DNA from: Lysobacter sp. HDW10
GTDB taxonomy: Bacteria; Pseudomonadota; Gammaproteobacteria; Xanthomonadales; Xanthomonadaceae
Length of the DNA: 64,000 nucleotides
Assembly: GCF_011300685.1 (NCBI RefSeq)
Contig: NZ_CP049864.1
Span: 1,170,885 to 1,234,884, forward strand
Reading direction: 5' to 3'
The notes beneath the pieces are model-generated. The model did not search any database. It was not told where the DNA came from and saw only the letters and a program-made list of their open reading frames with translations. Positions within the stretch are counted from its first letter, which is position 1; each line of letters opens with the position of its first letter. Both the position numbers and the translations under genes were made by a program. Shown here in pieces: positions 1 to 8,363 of this stretch.

Positions 1-800
1 GCGGCGATCAATCCATCAATCGGCGAAGATGCACTTGCAAAGCGTTTGCGCGGAATGCGTCCGGCCAAGAACGCTTCGCGTCCGGCGATGACCGCGTGGC
101 GCATCGCTGAGGCCATCAGAATCGGATCACGAGCGCCTGCGATGGCGGTATTCATCAAGACGCCGTCGCAGCCAAGTTCCATCGCAATGGCGGCATCGCT
201 CGCGGTGCCCACACCTGCGTCAACAATGATCGGCACCTTTGCGTTCTCAATAATTTCAAGCAAGGTATAGCGATTCTGGATGCCGAGACCCGAGCCAATC
301 GGTGCTGCCAACGGCATGACCGCCACGCAACCGATCTCTTCGAGCTGGCGGGCGAGAATGGGATCGTCGCTGGTGTAGACCATGACATCGAAGTTCGCCG
401 CGACGAGCAATTCGGCGGCCTTCAAGGTTTGCACGACGTCCGGGTACAAGGTGCGCTCATCGCCCAATACTTCCAGCTTCACTAGCGAATGGCCGTCGAG
501 CAATTCGCGGGCCAATTTGCAGGTACGCACGGCGTCGTCGGCGGTGTAGCACCCCGCGGTGTTCGGCAGAATCGTATAGGTGTCGGGCGGCAAGACGTCC
601 AGCAAGTTCGGTTCGTCGGGGTTCTGACCGATATTCACTCGGCGCACCGCCAAGGTCACGATCTCGGTGCCCGCTGCCTCTGTGGCCAGGCGGGTTTCTT
701 GCATGTCTTTGAACTTGCCCGTGCCGGTCAACAAGCGTGAGCGATAGGTCTTTCCGGCAATGACGAGCGCGTCGTTTTTGAGGGATTCATTCATTGGCAT
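1..800 (-). CDS. thiG: Thiazole synthase ThiG (3' end cut by window edge)
   Basis: ThiG builds the thiazole phosphate of thiamine from 1-deoxyxylulose 5-phosphate, dehydroglycine and the sulfur carried on the ThiS thiocarboxylate. About 266 residues are readable and the gene runs off the left edge, probably by only a few codons given the usual length. The family core VKLEVLGD holds the imine-forming lysine, and [15 protein letters not shown] and [14 protein letters not shown] form the phosphate-binding end of the TIM barrel. Two ATGs are possible, at 800 and 794. A CATACT box lies 6 nt before the second. It follows thiS by about 40 nt on the same strand, so the pair is probably co-transcribed. 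Identification is firm; the exact start is not. Confidence 0.95.
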   Translation of the reverse strand, partial: MPMNESLKNDALVIAGKTYRSRLLTGTGKFKDMQETRLATEAAGTEIVTLAVRRVNIGQNPDEPNLLDVLPPDTYTILPNTAGCYTADDAVRTCKLARELLDGHSLVKLEVLGDERTLYPDVVQTLKAAELLVAANFDVMVYTSDDPILARQLEEIGCVAVMPLAAPIGSGLGIQNRYTLLEIIENAKVPIIVDAGVGTASDAAIAMELGCDGVLMNTAIAGARDPILMASAMRHAVIAGREAFLAGRIPRKRFASASSPIDGLIA

Positions 801-839
801 AGTATGAACGATGCCTTTTGAACGTTGAGGCAATTTTGC

Positions 840-1040
840 TTAGCCACCGCCCAGGGCATGGACGATCTCAACGGTATCCCCGTCTCGCAGCACATGGGTC
901 GCATGCAGGCTCTTTGGCACGATTTCGCCGTTGACTTCCACCGCGACACGGCGCTGATGCAAGGCTGCGTGAACGAGCAGGTCATAGACCGAGGCGTTGT
1001 CTGGAAGGTGTTCGGCGCTGCCATTGAAAACGATGTCCAT
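840..1040 (-). CDS. thiS: Sulfur carrier protein ThiS
   Basis: A 66-residue ubiquitin-like sulfur carrier. It is adenylated and then thiocarboxylated on its C-terminal glycine and donates sulfur to ThiG. The protein ends HALGGG, giving the required terminal Gly-Gly, and begins MDIVFNGSAEHLPDNASVYD, a typical ThiS start. A longer reading frame exists upstream, but the ATG at 1040 gives the normal family length and has a TACAAT box exactly 6 nt before it with no Shine-Dalgarno, so the message is probably leaderless. It lies just upstream of thiG and diverges from the esterase autotransporter. No TPP riboswitch is visible ahead of it. Confidence 0.93.
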   Translation of the reverse strand: MDIVFNGSAEHLPDNASVYDLLVHAALHQRRVAVEVNGEIVPKSLHATHVLRDGDTVEIVHALGGG

Positions 1041-1058
1041 GCCGGCATTGTAATGCCG
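1038..1058 (-). promoter_or_regulatory. thiS promoter (-10 box) overlapped by a 16-bp palindrome
   Basis: On the minus strand TACAAT (1052-1047) is followed by 6 nt and then the thiS ATG. A perfect inverted repeat, CGGCATT-GT-AATGCCG (1043-1058), spans the -10 box. Both are seen directly. That the palindrome is an operator is inference. Confidence 0.55.
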
Positions 1059-1133
1059 CACTGCGGCGTGAACACGGGGGCGTATCGTGAAACGATGCAG
1101 CAAAGGGGAATGTCCCGTAGACCGAGGTTTTCA

Positions 1134-3026
1134 ATGAAGCACCGTGTTCCGCTGCTGCGCGCAGCGCTTGCTGTGTCCATCGCAGCATCCTGCGGCCAAG
1201 TGGCCGCGCAAACAAACACCACCGATCTGCATTCGCAGACGTTTTCGCAAACCATTTTTTTCGGTGATAGTTTGACCGACGCTGGATTCTTCCGGCCTCT
1301 GTTACCGCCGAATGCGCAGGCGGTCGTGGGACAGTTCGTCACCAACCCAGGTCTGGTGTGGTCGCAAGACATGGCGCAGTACTACGGGACCGATGCGTCA
1401 GCTGCGTGGTTTGGTACGGGCGCTGGCACACGACCTTCTACGGGCAACAACTACGCTGTAGGTGGCGCGCGCGTCGCAACGGATGTCAATGGTCCTTTGG
1501 GCTTTACGCCGTCGTTGAAGACGCAAGTCAACGCTTATCTTTCACGAACCGGCGGCCGTGCTGACCCGAACGCTTTGTATACCGTCTGGGGCGGGGCCAA
1601 TGATCTGTTTACGATCACAGCCTCAACGCCTCCGGCGACAGCGCAAGCCACGATCGGCGCAGCCGTCACCAATGAGATTGCACTGATCGGCCAGTTGAAA
1701 GCCGCCGGTGCGCAATACATCTTGGTGCCGAACATTCCGGACCTCGGGGTGACGCCGTCAATGCGCGTGCAAGGTGCGGCAGCACAAGCACAAGCGACAG
1801 CGATTGCGACGGCTTACAACAATGCGTTGTATTCCGGTGTTTCGCAGCAGAACCTGCGCATCATTCCGCTCGATACCTTCAATTTCATCCGTGAAGTCGT
1901 GGCCACGCCTGCGATGTTTGGCTTTACGAATGTGACAAGCACAGCCTGTTTGCCGGCGTATACCGCATCCGCCTTGACCTGTAATCCCTTGAGCTACGCA
2001 TCGCCGGATGCAGCGAGTACGTACGCCTTTGCAGACGGTGTCCACCCGAGCACGGCGGCCTACAAGTTATTGGCTGACTATGCCGTCGCGACCATCGAAG
2101 GGCCGCGCCAAATCGGCGTGTTGCCGCAAAGTGCAGCGGTGTCGAACAAGAACCGCTTCAATGCTTTGAGCACGCAACTGTCGACCGCAACGCCGAACGA
2201 AGGGATGCATTGGTGGGTCGGTGGACGATTCGATGTGAATCGCTATCACCGCGGTGCACCGGGTGACGGCTTTGACGGTACGGGCGGTGCAGCCAACGGC
2301 GGCGTGGGCTGGTGGAAGGGCGGCATGGGTTACGGTGTCGCGCTTGGCTACGCACAAACTTCGTTTGACTTCGGCGCACAACGCGGCGACGCCAAGCAGA
2401 AAGAAGTGAATGTCACGGGCTTCTTCAACTATGTTGATGAGAGCGGCCTGTTCGCCAATGCACAATTGGGCTACACCCGTTTGGACTTTGACGTGCATCG
2501 CAAGATCCCGCTGGGCATCGCCATGCGTCAACACGACGGCAGCACCAACGGTGACATCCTCGCACTGGGCGCCGAGGCTGGCTACATGTTCAAGGGCGAA
2601 AAGCTTGACCATGGTCCGGTCGTGTCTGTCTTGGGTCAACAAGTGCGCGTCGACGGCTACACCGAGTCAGGCGCAGGTCAATCGACGGCGCTGGCGTTCG
2701 ACGATCAGAAGTTCAATGCACTCACGGCCAGCGTCGGCTACGAAGGTCGTTTGAAGATCAACGATCACTTCACCACCTCGACGCGTCTGGCATGGCAAAA
2801 AGACCTAAAGAAGAACGACGCGCAAGTGTCGGCGCACATGACATCGTTGGGTGGCATGGCGTATTCAGTGCCGGGTCCTCAGTTTGATCGTGACTATTTG
2901 ATGTTGACCACGTCAGCCCGCACGAAGCTCGGCGGTATCGATCTGTTTGCGGGTTTGAACAGCACGCTGATGCGGAAAGGTGGCCTGAATACGACGGTCT
3001 TTGTGAACGTCGGGCGCAACTTCTAA
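1134..3026 (+). CDS. GDSL-family esterase autotransporter (EstA/ApeE type)
   Basis: A 630-residue type Va autotransporter that carries a lipase/esterase to the outer surface. A signal peptide (about residues 1-26, ending QVAAQ) precedes a GDSL passenger with block I FFGDSLTD (nucleophile Ser46), the WGGANDLF block with the Gly/Asn oxyanion residues, and block V DGVHPS with Asp301 and His304. The last 280 or so residues are a beta-barrel with alternating aromatic strands ending VNVGRNF, the terminal Phe expected by the BAM machinery. The ATG at 1134 has GAGG at a 6-nt spacing and opens directly on the signal peptide; an in-frame ATG at 1110 has its purine tract too close. Substrates are likely short to medium acyl esters; specificity cannot be read. 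Confidence 0.92.
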   Translation: MKHRVPLLRAALAVSIAASCGQVAAQTNTTDLHSQTFSQTIFFGDSLTDAGFFRPLLPPNAQAVVGQFVTNPGLVWSQDMAQYYGTDASAAWFGTGAGTRPSTGNNYAVGGARVATDVNGPLGFTPSLKTQVNAYLSRTGGRADPNALYTVWGGANDLFTITASTPPATAQATIGAAVTNEIALIGQLKAAGAQYILVPNIPDLGVTPSMRVQGAAAQAQATAIATAYNNALYSGVSQQNLRIIPLDTFNFIREVVATPAMFGFTNVTSTACLPAYTASALTCNPLSYASPDAASTYAFADGVHPSTAAYKLLADYAVATIEGPRQIGVLPQSAAVSNKNRFNALSTQLSTATPNEGMHWWVGGRFDVNRYHRGAPGDGFDGTGGAANGGVGWWKGGMGYGVALGYAQTSFDFGAQRGDAKQKEVNVTGFFNYVDESGLFANAQLGYTRLDFDVHRKIPLGIAMRQHDGSTNGDILALGAEAGYMFKGEKLDHGPVVSVLGQQVRVDGYTESGAGQSTALAFDDQKFNALTASVGYEGRLKINDHFTTSTRLAWQKDLKKNDAQVSAHMTSLGGMAYSVPGPQFDRDYLMLTTSARTKLGGIDLFAGLNSTLMRKGGLNTTVFVNVGRNF

Positions 3027-3035
3027 GCATTGATT

Positions 3036-3057
3036 GCGCTGCCCTCGGGCGGCGCAT
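3036..3057 (+). other. Stem-loop after the autotransporter gene
   Basis: TGCGCTGCC (3036-3044) pairs with GGCGGCGCA (3049-3057), with one G-T pair and a CTCG loop. There is no T-run, so it is at most a weak terminator or an mRNA 3' end stabiliser for the gene ending at 3026. Confidence 0.35.
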
Positions 3058-3072
3058 ACACTGCACGCTTCC

Positions 3073-3146
3073 GCGGGTGTAGTTCAATGGTAGAACTGCA
3101 GCTTCCCAAGCTGCTAGCGTGGGTTCGATTCCCATCACCCGCTCCA
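3073..3146 (+). tRNA. tRNA-Gly (anticodon CCC), CCA encoded
   Basis: The acceptor stem GCGGGTG (3073-3079) pairs with CACCCGC (3136-3142). The anticodon stem GCAGC/GCTGC encloses loop TTCCCAA, giving anticodon CCC, which reads GGG glycine codons. GGTTCGATTCC forms the T arm, and CCA is encoded at 3144-3146. All arms were folded by eye. A strong terminator follows immediately. Confidence 0.95.
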
Positions 3147-3154
3147 GCATTTCC

Positions 3155-3179
3155 AAAGCGGCCTTCTGGCCGCTTTTTT
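3155..3179 (+). terminator. Rho-independent terminator of tRNA-Gly
   Basis: AAAGCGGCC (3155-3163), loop TTCT, GGCCGCTTT (3168-3176), with the T-run continuing to 3179. It lies only 13 nt before the rimB start codon, so rimB-rimK must rely on read-through or on a promoter I cannot see. Confidence 0.88.
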
Positions 3180-3192
3180 GGTCGGAAGCGTT

Positions 3193-3648
3193 ATGCAAGA
3201 ACTCGTGTGCCTCGGTTGGCGTGAATACCTGTCTTTGCCGGACTTGGGGATTTTGCGCATCCGCGCCAAAGTAGATACGGGCGCACGGACGTCTTCCTTG
3301 CACGTGGATGACTACGAAACCTTCCGGCAAGACGGCGCCTTATGGGTGCGGTTTTCAATCACGCCGCACAAGAAGGCAACGGTAGTGACCGTGTCTTGTC
3401 CGGTGGCGGACGAGCGTCGCGTGATCGATTCGGGCGGCCATGCCAGCCAGCGAATTTTCATTCGATCCACCTTGCGTTTGGCAGGGGTCGACGTACCGAT
3501 CGAACTCAACCTGGCAAGCCGAGACGGCATGCGTTTCCCAATGCTGCTGGGACGAACGGCAATGCAGGGACGATTCACTGTTGACCCCGCACACTCGTAT
3601 TTACACAAACGTGCAAGCACTGCACTTCATGCACAAGGACGTCCATGA
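3193..3648 (+). CDS. rimB: RimK-associated retropepsin-like protease (RimB family)
   Basis: A 151-residue member of the family once annotated as ATP-dependent zinc protease, now understood as a retropepsin-like aspartic protease that trims glutamate tails added by RimK to ribosomal protein S6. The diagnostic [13 protein letters not shown] holds the DTGA catalytic motif near residue 30, and [13 protein letters not shown] is the conserved C-terminal loop. The ATG at 3193 has GGAAG about 5 nt upstream; an in-frame TTG at 3178 falls inside the tRNA terminator and is unlikely. The stop overlaps the rimK start in an ATGA, so the two are translationally coupled, which supports a shared role in S6 modification. 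Confidence 0.88.
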   Translation: MQELVCLGWREYLSLPDLGILRIRAKVDTGARTSSLHVDDYETFRQDGALWVRFSITPHKKATVVTVSCPVADERRVIDSGGHASQRIFIRSTLRLAGVDVPIELNLASRDGMRFPMLLGRTAMQGRFTVDPAHSYLHKRASTALHAQGRP

Positions 3649-4601
3649 AACTCGCCATTCTCTCTCGTAACAGCAAGCTCTATTCCACGCGACGATTGGT
3701 TGAAGCGGCGCGCGAGCGAGGCCACACCGTCCGCGTGCTTGATCCACTGCGCTGCTATATGAAAATCTCGGAAGACGGTTTCGAGATGCATTACAAAGGG
3801 ATGTTGTTGCGGGGCTACAGCGCGGTCATTCCGCGCGTGGGTGCATCCATTACGCGTTACGGATGCGCGGTATTGCGACAGTTTGAATTGATGGGGTGTT
3901 ACACACCCAACACGTCTGATGCGATTTTAAAAGCGCGCGACAAGCTGCGTACACATCAGTTGCTGGCAGCGCAATCCATTGGTTTGCCGGCCACCGTTTT
4001 TGGTGACAATCCTGACGATACGGATGATCTGTTGTCGATGTTGGGCAAGCCACCGCACGTGATCAAGCTCTCTGAAGGCACGCAAGGCGCGGGCGTCATG
4101 CTGGCAGAGAAGTTATCGGCGGCGCGCGGGATGGTCGAAGCGCTGCGCGGTTTGCGCGCAGACTTCCTCGTACAAGAATTTATCGAAGAAGCGAAGGGCG
4201 CAGACCTGCGCTGCTTTGTGGTTGGCGGCAAAGTCGTGGGGGCGATGCGCCGACAAGCCGCGCGCGGAGATTTCCGCAGCAACTTACACCGCGGCGGCAC
4301 CGCCAAAGCGATCATGCCGACGCGCGATGAAATCGAAGTGGCCGTGCGTGCGGCGCACGTGTTGGGTTTGAACGTCGCGGGTGTCGATTTGATTCGATCA
4401 AAGCGTGGCCCCCTTGTGCTCGAAGTGAATTCCTCACCCGGTCTGGAAGGCATTGAGGCCGCTACGGGCATGGATATCGCGGGCATCATCGTCGACCACG
4501 TCTGCGCGTCAGATATCGCCATCAATGCCACGCGCCAGCGTCGCAAGAAGGCAGCGACGTCCAAGCGTGCGAAGCCGCCTGTAAAAAAGCGTAAAGCCTG
4601 A
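3645..4601 (+). CDS. rimK: Ribosomal protein S6--L-glutamate ligase RimK
   Basis: An ATP-grasp ligase of 318 residues that adds glutamates to the C-terminus of ribosomal protein S6 and so tunes ribosome behaviour. The N-terminus [21 protein letters not shown] and the start of the ATP-grasp fold, [17 protein letters not shown], match the family. [20 protein letters not shown] and [12 protein letters not shown] provide the nucleotide and Mg ligands. It is longer than the roughly 300-residue norm because of a C-terminal basic tail (about residues 297-318) rich in Lys and Arg. It overlaps rimB by 4 nt. The tail may bind RNA or the ribosome; that is inference. Confidence 0.95.
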   Translation: MKLAILSRNSKLYSTRRLVEAARERGHTVRVLDPLRCYMKISEDGFEMHYKGMLLRGYSAVIPRVGASITRYGCAVLRQFELMGCYTPNTSDAILKARDKLRTHQLLAAQSIGLPATVFGDNPDDTDDLLSMLGKPPHVIKLSEGTQGAGVMLAEKLSAARGMVEALRGLRADFLVQEFIEEAKGADLRCFVVGGKVVGAMRRQAARGDFRSNLHRGGTAKAIMPTRDEIEVAVRAAHVLGLNVAGVDLIRSKRGPLVLEVNSSPGLEGIEAATGMDIAGIIVDHVCASDIAINATRQRRKKAATSKRAKPPVKKRKA

Positions 4602-4640
4602 CTTCAGCCCCCCTTTTCGGGAACTATGCCAGAATCCGGA

Positions 4641-4668
4641 GGTCTGCCATTAGGGCAGACCCTATAAC
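4641..4668 (+). promoter_or_regulatory. Inverted repeat and -10 box ahead of the two-component operon
   Basis: GGTCTGCC (4641-4648) and GGCAGACC (4654-4661) form an 8-bp inverted repeat with a 5-nt gap. It sits directly before a TATAAC -10 candidate (4663-4668), 9 nt upstream of the regulator's ATG. The repeat would cover the spacer of the promoter, so self-regulation by the encoded OmpR-type regulator is plausible. No good -35 is visible. Confidence 0.45.
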
Positions 4669-4677
4669 GGAATTTAC

Positions 4678-5358
4678 ATGCGCATTCTCGTCATCGAAGA
4701 CAATCAAGACATCGCTGCAAACTTGGGCGATTACCTCGAAGACCGTGGTCATACGGTAGATTTCGCAGCCGACGGCGTCACGGGATTGCATTTGGCCGTA
4801 GTCAACGATTTCGACGCTATCGTCTTGGATCTCAACTTACCGGGTATGGACGGCCTCGATGTCTGTCGCAAACTGCGCAATGATGCGCGCAAGCAAACCC
4901 CGATTTTGATGTTGACCGCGCGTGACACGCTCGACAATAAGTTGGAAGGATTTGAGTCCGGCGCGGACGACTACTTGGTGAAACCCTTTGCCTTGCAGGA
5001 AGTCGATGTTCGCCTCAATGCACTTTCGCGCCGTGGCAAAGGCGTGCAAGCACGCGTGCTCAACGTGTCCGATCTCGAATACAACTTGGATACGTTGGAA
5101 GTGCGTCGCCAGGGCAAGCTGCTGCAGCTCAATCCCACCGCGCTAAAGATTTTGCAATCTTTGATGGAAGCGTCGCCGGCCGTCGTCACGCGTCAAGATT
5201 TGGAAACGCGGGTGTGGGGTGAAGAGTTGCCGGACAGCGATTCGCTTCGCGTCCATATTCACGGTTTGCGCGCCGTCATCGACAAGCCGTTTGAACATCC
5301 GCTGATTCAGACGCGGCACGGTATTGGCTATCGCATCGCGGAAACCGATGCAGGCTAA
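4678..5358 (+). CDS. OmpR-family response regulator
   Basis: A 226-residue DNA-binding response regulator. The receiver domain (about 1-115) has the acidic pair in VIEDNQD, phospho-acceptor Asp51 in IVLDLNLPGMDG, the switch Thr in MLTARD and the conserved Lys in YLVKPF. A winged-helix output domain (about 130-222) ends in the recognition region SLRVHIHGLRAVIDKPFE and the wing IQTRHGIGYRI. It belongs to the PhoP/QseB-like branch, but signal and targets cannot be deduced. The sensor kinase gene starts inside its last codons (11-nt overlap), so they form a pair. The inverted repeat just upstream is a candidate self-operator. Confidence 0.93.
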   Translation: MRILVIEDNQDIAANLGDYLEDRGHTVDFAADGVTGLHLAVVNDFDAIVLDLNLPGMDGLDVCRKLRNDARKQTPILMLTARDTLDNKLEGFESGADDYLVKPFALQEVDVRLNALSRRGKGVQARVLNVSDLEYNLDTLEVRRQGKLLQLNPTALKILQSLMEASPAVVTRQDLETRVWGEELPDSDSLRVHIHGLRAVIDKPFEHPLIQTRHGIGYRIAETDAG

Positions 5359-6697
5359 TTTATCCGGTCCGATTGATCGCGTTGTGGCCGGCGCAAACCG
5401 ACGGCGGTTGCGGACACGCATCGTGCTGTCGTTCCTGCTGCTGAGCGTCTTGCTTACCGTCTTGTTTGCTTCGGCCACCCTGTACATCCGGGATCGCCTA
5501 GAACGCGAGGTGGTTGAAAAAACCATGCGCCGCGAACTGAACAGCCTCGTCCGGCAGATTGAGCTGAACCCCGATCGTTCGCCCACGTTCACTCTGTATG
5601 ACGCCGCCACATTCGGTGAAGGCAAAACTCAAGACATCAGTCCGCTTTATCGTGACCTGGGTCCGGGCGTACATGAAGTGCGGGAAGTCGCTGAAGACGG
5701 GACACCGCATGTTTGGAAAGCCGCAGTCGGCAAGGGCCGGGTCTCCTCAACCGGCAAGGGTTTCACGACGATCGTCCGGCTCGATGTGACCGACGCGTCA
5801 GATACGACGGAAAAGTTACGACGTTGGTTGATCGCGAGTGTTTTTGGATTCACTGCGCTCGCCTTGGTATTGAGTGTATGGTCGGCCTCTCGCATCATGC
5901 GACCCTTGCTCGAATTGTTGAAGCTGATTCGCGAGCGCGGTCGCACTGAGAACAGCCACGAAACGCCTTTGGCGCAGCATTTTGCAGATGATGAAGTGGG
6001 CGAGCTTGCGGCCGCGCTGGATGCGTATTCCGAGCGCATGCGGTCGACTGCAAAGCGCGAACGTGAATTGAACGCCGACGTCAGCCACGAGTTGCGCACG
6101 CCACTTGCGGTGATTCGCAGCACCGTAGAGTTGATGATGGATTCGTCCGACCTCACCCCGAAGATGCTCGAACGCATTCAACGTATTCAACGCGCGCAAG
6201 AAAGTGGTGCGGCCATCACTGAAACACTTTTGAACTTGTCTCGCGAAGAGCGTGTCTCGGGCAATGCCTCAGTCGCGCGCATCGTTGAGCAGTTGCTCGA
6301 AGCGCATCGTTTGCAAATGCGTCGCGGCAAGCAACTCGATTTGTGCATGGAAGGCAATACGGCGCTGGTGGTCGATGCACCGGATGCCACGGTCAATGTG
6401 GCCGTCGGCAATCTCATTGCCAATGCCGTGAAATACACGGAATCGGGCACTGTCACTGTGCGCATCAACCAAGACAGCGTGGACGTGTTGGACACAGGGC
6501 CCGGTCTTTCCGAGGCAGACGCCCAGCGTTTAACCGAGCGCGGCTATCGCGGGGACGCGGCAACGAATACCAAAGGCGGTGGCATCGGACTCTCCATCGT
6601 CACGCGCATTTGTGAGCTGTATGGATGGGATGTACAGATTGGCAATCGCCGCGATGGCCAGCAAGGCACGCGCGCGAGTTTGCTGTTTAAAACCTAA
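5348..6697 (+). CDS. Sensor histidine kinase paired with the upstream regulator
   Basis: A 449-residue inner-membrane kinase. TM1 (about residues 24-46, SFLLLSVLLTVLFASATLYI) and TM2 (about 160-180, LIASVFGFTALALVLSVWSA) flank a periplasmic sensor of about 110 residues. A HAMP-like stretch follows, then the HisKA box NADVSHELRTPL with the phospho-accepting His247. The ATPase has N box NLIANAVKYTE, G1 box VLDTGPGLSE and G2 box GGGIGLSIV. The start at 5348 lies inside the end of the regulator gene; a longer TTG-initiated frame would add only a few residues. The sensor region has no recognisable ligand-binding motif, so the stimulus is unknown. Confidence 0.9.
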   Translation: MQANLSGPIDRVVAGANRRRLRTRIVLSFLLLSVLLTVLFASATLYIRDRLEREVVEKTMRRELNSLVRQIELNPDRSPTFTLYDAATFGEGKTQDISPLYRDLGPGVHEVREVAEDGTPHVWKAAVGKGRVSSTGKGFTTIVRLDVTDASDTTEKLRRWLIASVFGFTALALVLSVWSASRIMRPLLELLKLIRERGRTENSHETPLAQHFADDEVGELAAALDAYSERMRSTAKRERELNADVSHELRTPLAVIRSTVELMMDSSDLTPKMLERIQRIQRAQESGAAITETLLNLSREERVSGNASVARIVEQLLEAHRLQMRRGKQLDLCMEGNTALVVDAPDATVNVAVGNLIANAVKYTESGTVTVRINQDSVDVLDTGPGLSEADAQRLTERGYRGDAATNTKGGGIGLSIVTRICELYGWDVQIGNRRDGQQGTRASLLFKT

Positions 6698-6698
6698 G

Positions 6699-6719
6699 GT
6701 CCGGGGCGATGCCCCGGAC
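6699..6719. other. Perfect 9-bp stem-loop between convergent genes
   Basis: GTCCGGGGC (6699-6707), loop GAT, GCCCCGGAC (6711-6719). It lies between the ends of the sensor kinase and ilvE and could act as a bidirectional terminator or 3' end block. There is only a weak T-rich tail (CTTAGGTTTT) on the minus strand. Confidence 0.5.
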
Positions 6720-6729
6720 GCAGTGCGGA

Positions 6730-7641
6730 TTACACGGCTTCCAGCCAACCGTACTTGTCAGGCGTCTTGCCGCTGAACAAGCCGAAGAACAGTTCTTGCA
6801 ACGTCAAGGTGACGGGGCCTGCGCGACCGCTGCCTACCTGGCGGCCATCGACCGAACGAATCGGGGTGATTTCTGCCGCCGTGCCGCACATGAACACTTC
6901 GTCGCACAAGTAGAGATATTCGCGCGGCAAGTCACGTTCAACGACATCGATGCCCGCATCGCGCGCCAGTGTCATGAGTGAATTGCGCGTAATGCCGTTG
7001 AGCAATGCCGCGCTCACCGGCGTCGTGTGCAGAACACCGTCAAACACCAGGAACAGATTTTCGCCCGCGCCTTCGCTCAACAAGCCCGTGGATGCCAGCG
7101 CGATGCCCTCACCGAAGCCCAGACGACGTGCTTCACGTGCGACCAACTGGCCCGACAAATAGTTGCCGCCTGCTTTCGCACCTGCAGGAATCGTGTTCGG
7201 TGCAAAGCGCTGCCAGCTCGACACGCAAGCATCAATGCCTTGCTCCAGCACGCCGTCACCCAGATATGCGCCCATCTTCCAAGTGGCGACAGCGACATCG
7301 GTCGGGGTGTCTGCCGACAATCCAAAGCCACCCAAACCACGGAATGCGACCGGGCGCAGATAGCCGGTCTTGAACTCATTCTTTCGAATCACTTCGCGGC
7401 ACGCAGCATTGATCGTCGCCAAGTCGTAAGGCATGTCAATTTCATGGATGCGCGCGGATTGGAACAGCCGCTTGTTGTGGTCGGTCAAGCGAAAGATTAC
7501 GGGTCCGTTGGGTGTGTCGTAACAACGAATGCCTTCGAATACCGATGAGCCGTAGTGCAGCGCATGCGCCATGACGTGGACGGTTGCGTCGGCCCAAGGT
7601 TTGATGGACCCATTGTGCCAAATCCAGTTCGGGTATTCCAT
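6730..7641 (-). CDS. ilvE: Branched-chain amino acid aminotransferase
   Basis: A fold-type IV PLP transaminase of 303 residues. It catalyses the last step of leucine, isoleucine and valine synthesis, and the first of their breakdown. The PLP lysine lies in the segment AGAKAGGNYLSGQLV, and LLSEGAGENLFLVFDG and TAAEITPIRSVDGR are the cofactor phosphate and substrate loops. The chosen ATG (7641) begins MEYPNWIWHNG, as in family members, and is preceded by AAGGAG at 8 nt; 29 further codons upstream are open but not conserved. The gene stands alone, convergent with the sensor kinase. No leucine-type attenuator is visible. Confidence 0.95.
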   Translation of the reverse strand: MEYPNWIWHNGSIKPWADATVHVMAHALHYGSSVFEGIRCYDTPNGPVIFRLTDHNKRLFQSARIHEIDMPYDLATINAACREVIRKNEFKTGYLRPVAFRGLGGFGLSADTPTDVAVATWKMGAYLGDGVLEQGIDACVSSWQRFAPNTIPAGAKAGGNYLSGQLVAREARRLGFGEGIALASTGLLSEGAGENLFLVFDGVLHTTPVSAALLNGITRNSLMTLARDAGIDVVERDLPREYLYLCDEVFMCGTAAEITPIRSVDGRQVGSGRAGPVTLTLQELFFGLFSGKTPDKYGWLEAV

Positions 7642-7702
7642 GCGTGCAACTCCTTGGGCGAAACCTCTATTCTCGCCGCCCGTGGGGTTCGGAGCAAATG
7701 GA

Positions 7703-8302
7703 TTACATGCTGAGCCAGTAGCAGCCAAAGTGCTTCACAATTCGGAATTGTGTCGATTCCGTCGCATTAACGCCGGCTTTCATCTGCCGCACGCGCAGTC
7801 CGGACGGCGGGCGCGGCGAGTGTTCCACAGGCAACAAATACCCTTCGGCGTCTTCAGACCAAGACACGCCGCCGCTGGAACCCCCGGTCATCTCTATGTC
7901 GACCACAGGGCGCGTCATCATTTTCTCGAACTTGTTCAATACGGCGAGGGCGCGCACATTGCTGACGCCGACCCAGTGATACACCGACGAGAAACGATTC
8001 ACGTCGCGCGCATCCAATGCCGCCGACAAGGTGTAGGACAGGTCTTCGATCGTCTTTGCACAGATCGGCCGATACGAAGAGGCGCGTGCGGCGCTTAGGC
8101 GTCGGTCTGCGGCAGAAGACTGCGCATTGCCATCGCTGCGTTGTTCTTGACCGTCGAACGCTGCACAGGGCCGATCGGTGCGAATCTCCTTGCCCGTGTC
8201 AGTGACGCAGTTTTTGGGTCGGGACTGCGCGGCAGCAGTGCCCGTCGCCAGCACAAGCGCGAACAGCAGACAAACGCATTTGCGCGGAGAAGTGAAGTAC
8301 AT
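7703..8302 (-). CDS. Secreted protein of unknown function, DUF4124-like N-terminus
   Basis: A 199-residue exported protein. Residues 1-26 form a signal peptide (hydrophobic CLLFALVLATGTAAAQ, Ala-Gln at the cleavage site). The next stretch, NCVTDTGKEIRTDRPC, resembles the core of DUF4124, a small cysteine-bounded domain common in Xanthomonadales envelope proteins. A mixed alpha/beta region of about 120 residues follows without a motif I recognise. It lies between metF and ilvE on the same strand but has its own AT-rich upstream region. It probably acts in the periplasm; function unknown. Confidence 0.7.
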   Translation of the reverse strand: MYFTSPRKCVCLLFALVLATGTAAAQSRPKNCVTDTGKEIRTDRPCAAFDGQEQRSDGNAQSSAADRRLSAARASSYRPICAKTIEDLSYTLSAALDARDVNRFSSVYHWVGVSNVRALAVLNKFEKMMTRPVVDIEMTGGSSGGVSWSEDAEGYLLPVEHSPRPPSGLRVRQMKAGVNATESTQFRIVKHFGCYWLSM

Positions 8303-8363
8303 GCGTCGTTAAATCTAAAGGTTTAACGTTGACGTGTCACCGTGTGCCGCGCAGCGGCTGCGC

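Noticed and set aside
825-1133. 103-codon N-terminal extension of the esterase autotransporter
   Set aside because: It overlaps thiS and its promoter; the signal peptide starts at 1134 with a proper ribosome site.
1041-1133. TPP riboswitch for thiS-thiG
   Set aside because: The thi-box core (CUGAGA, ACCUGAUC types) is absent on the minus strand, and the region also carries the divergent gene's leader.
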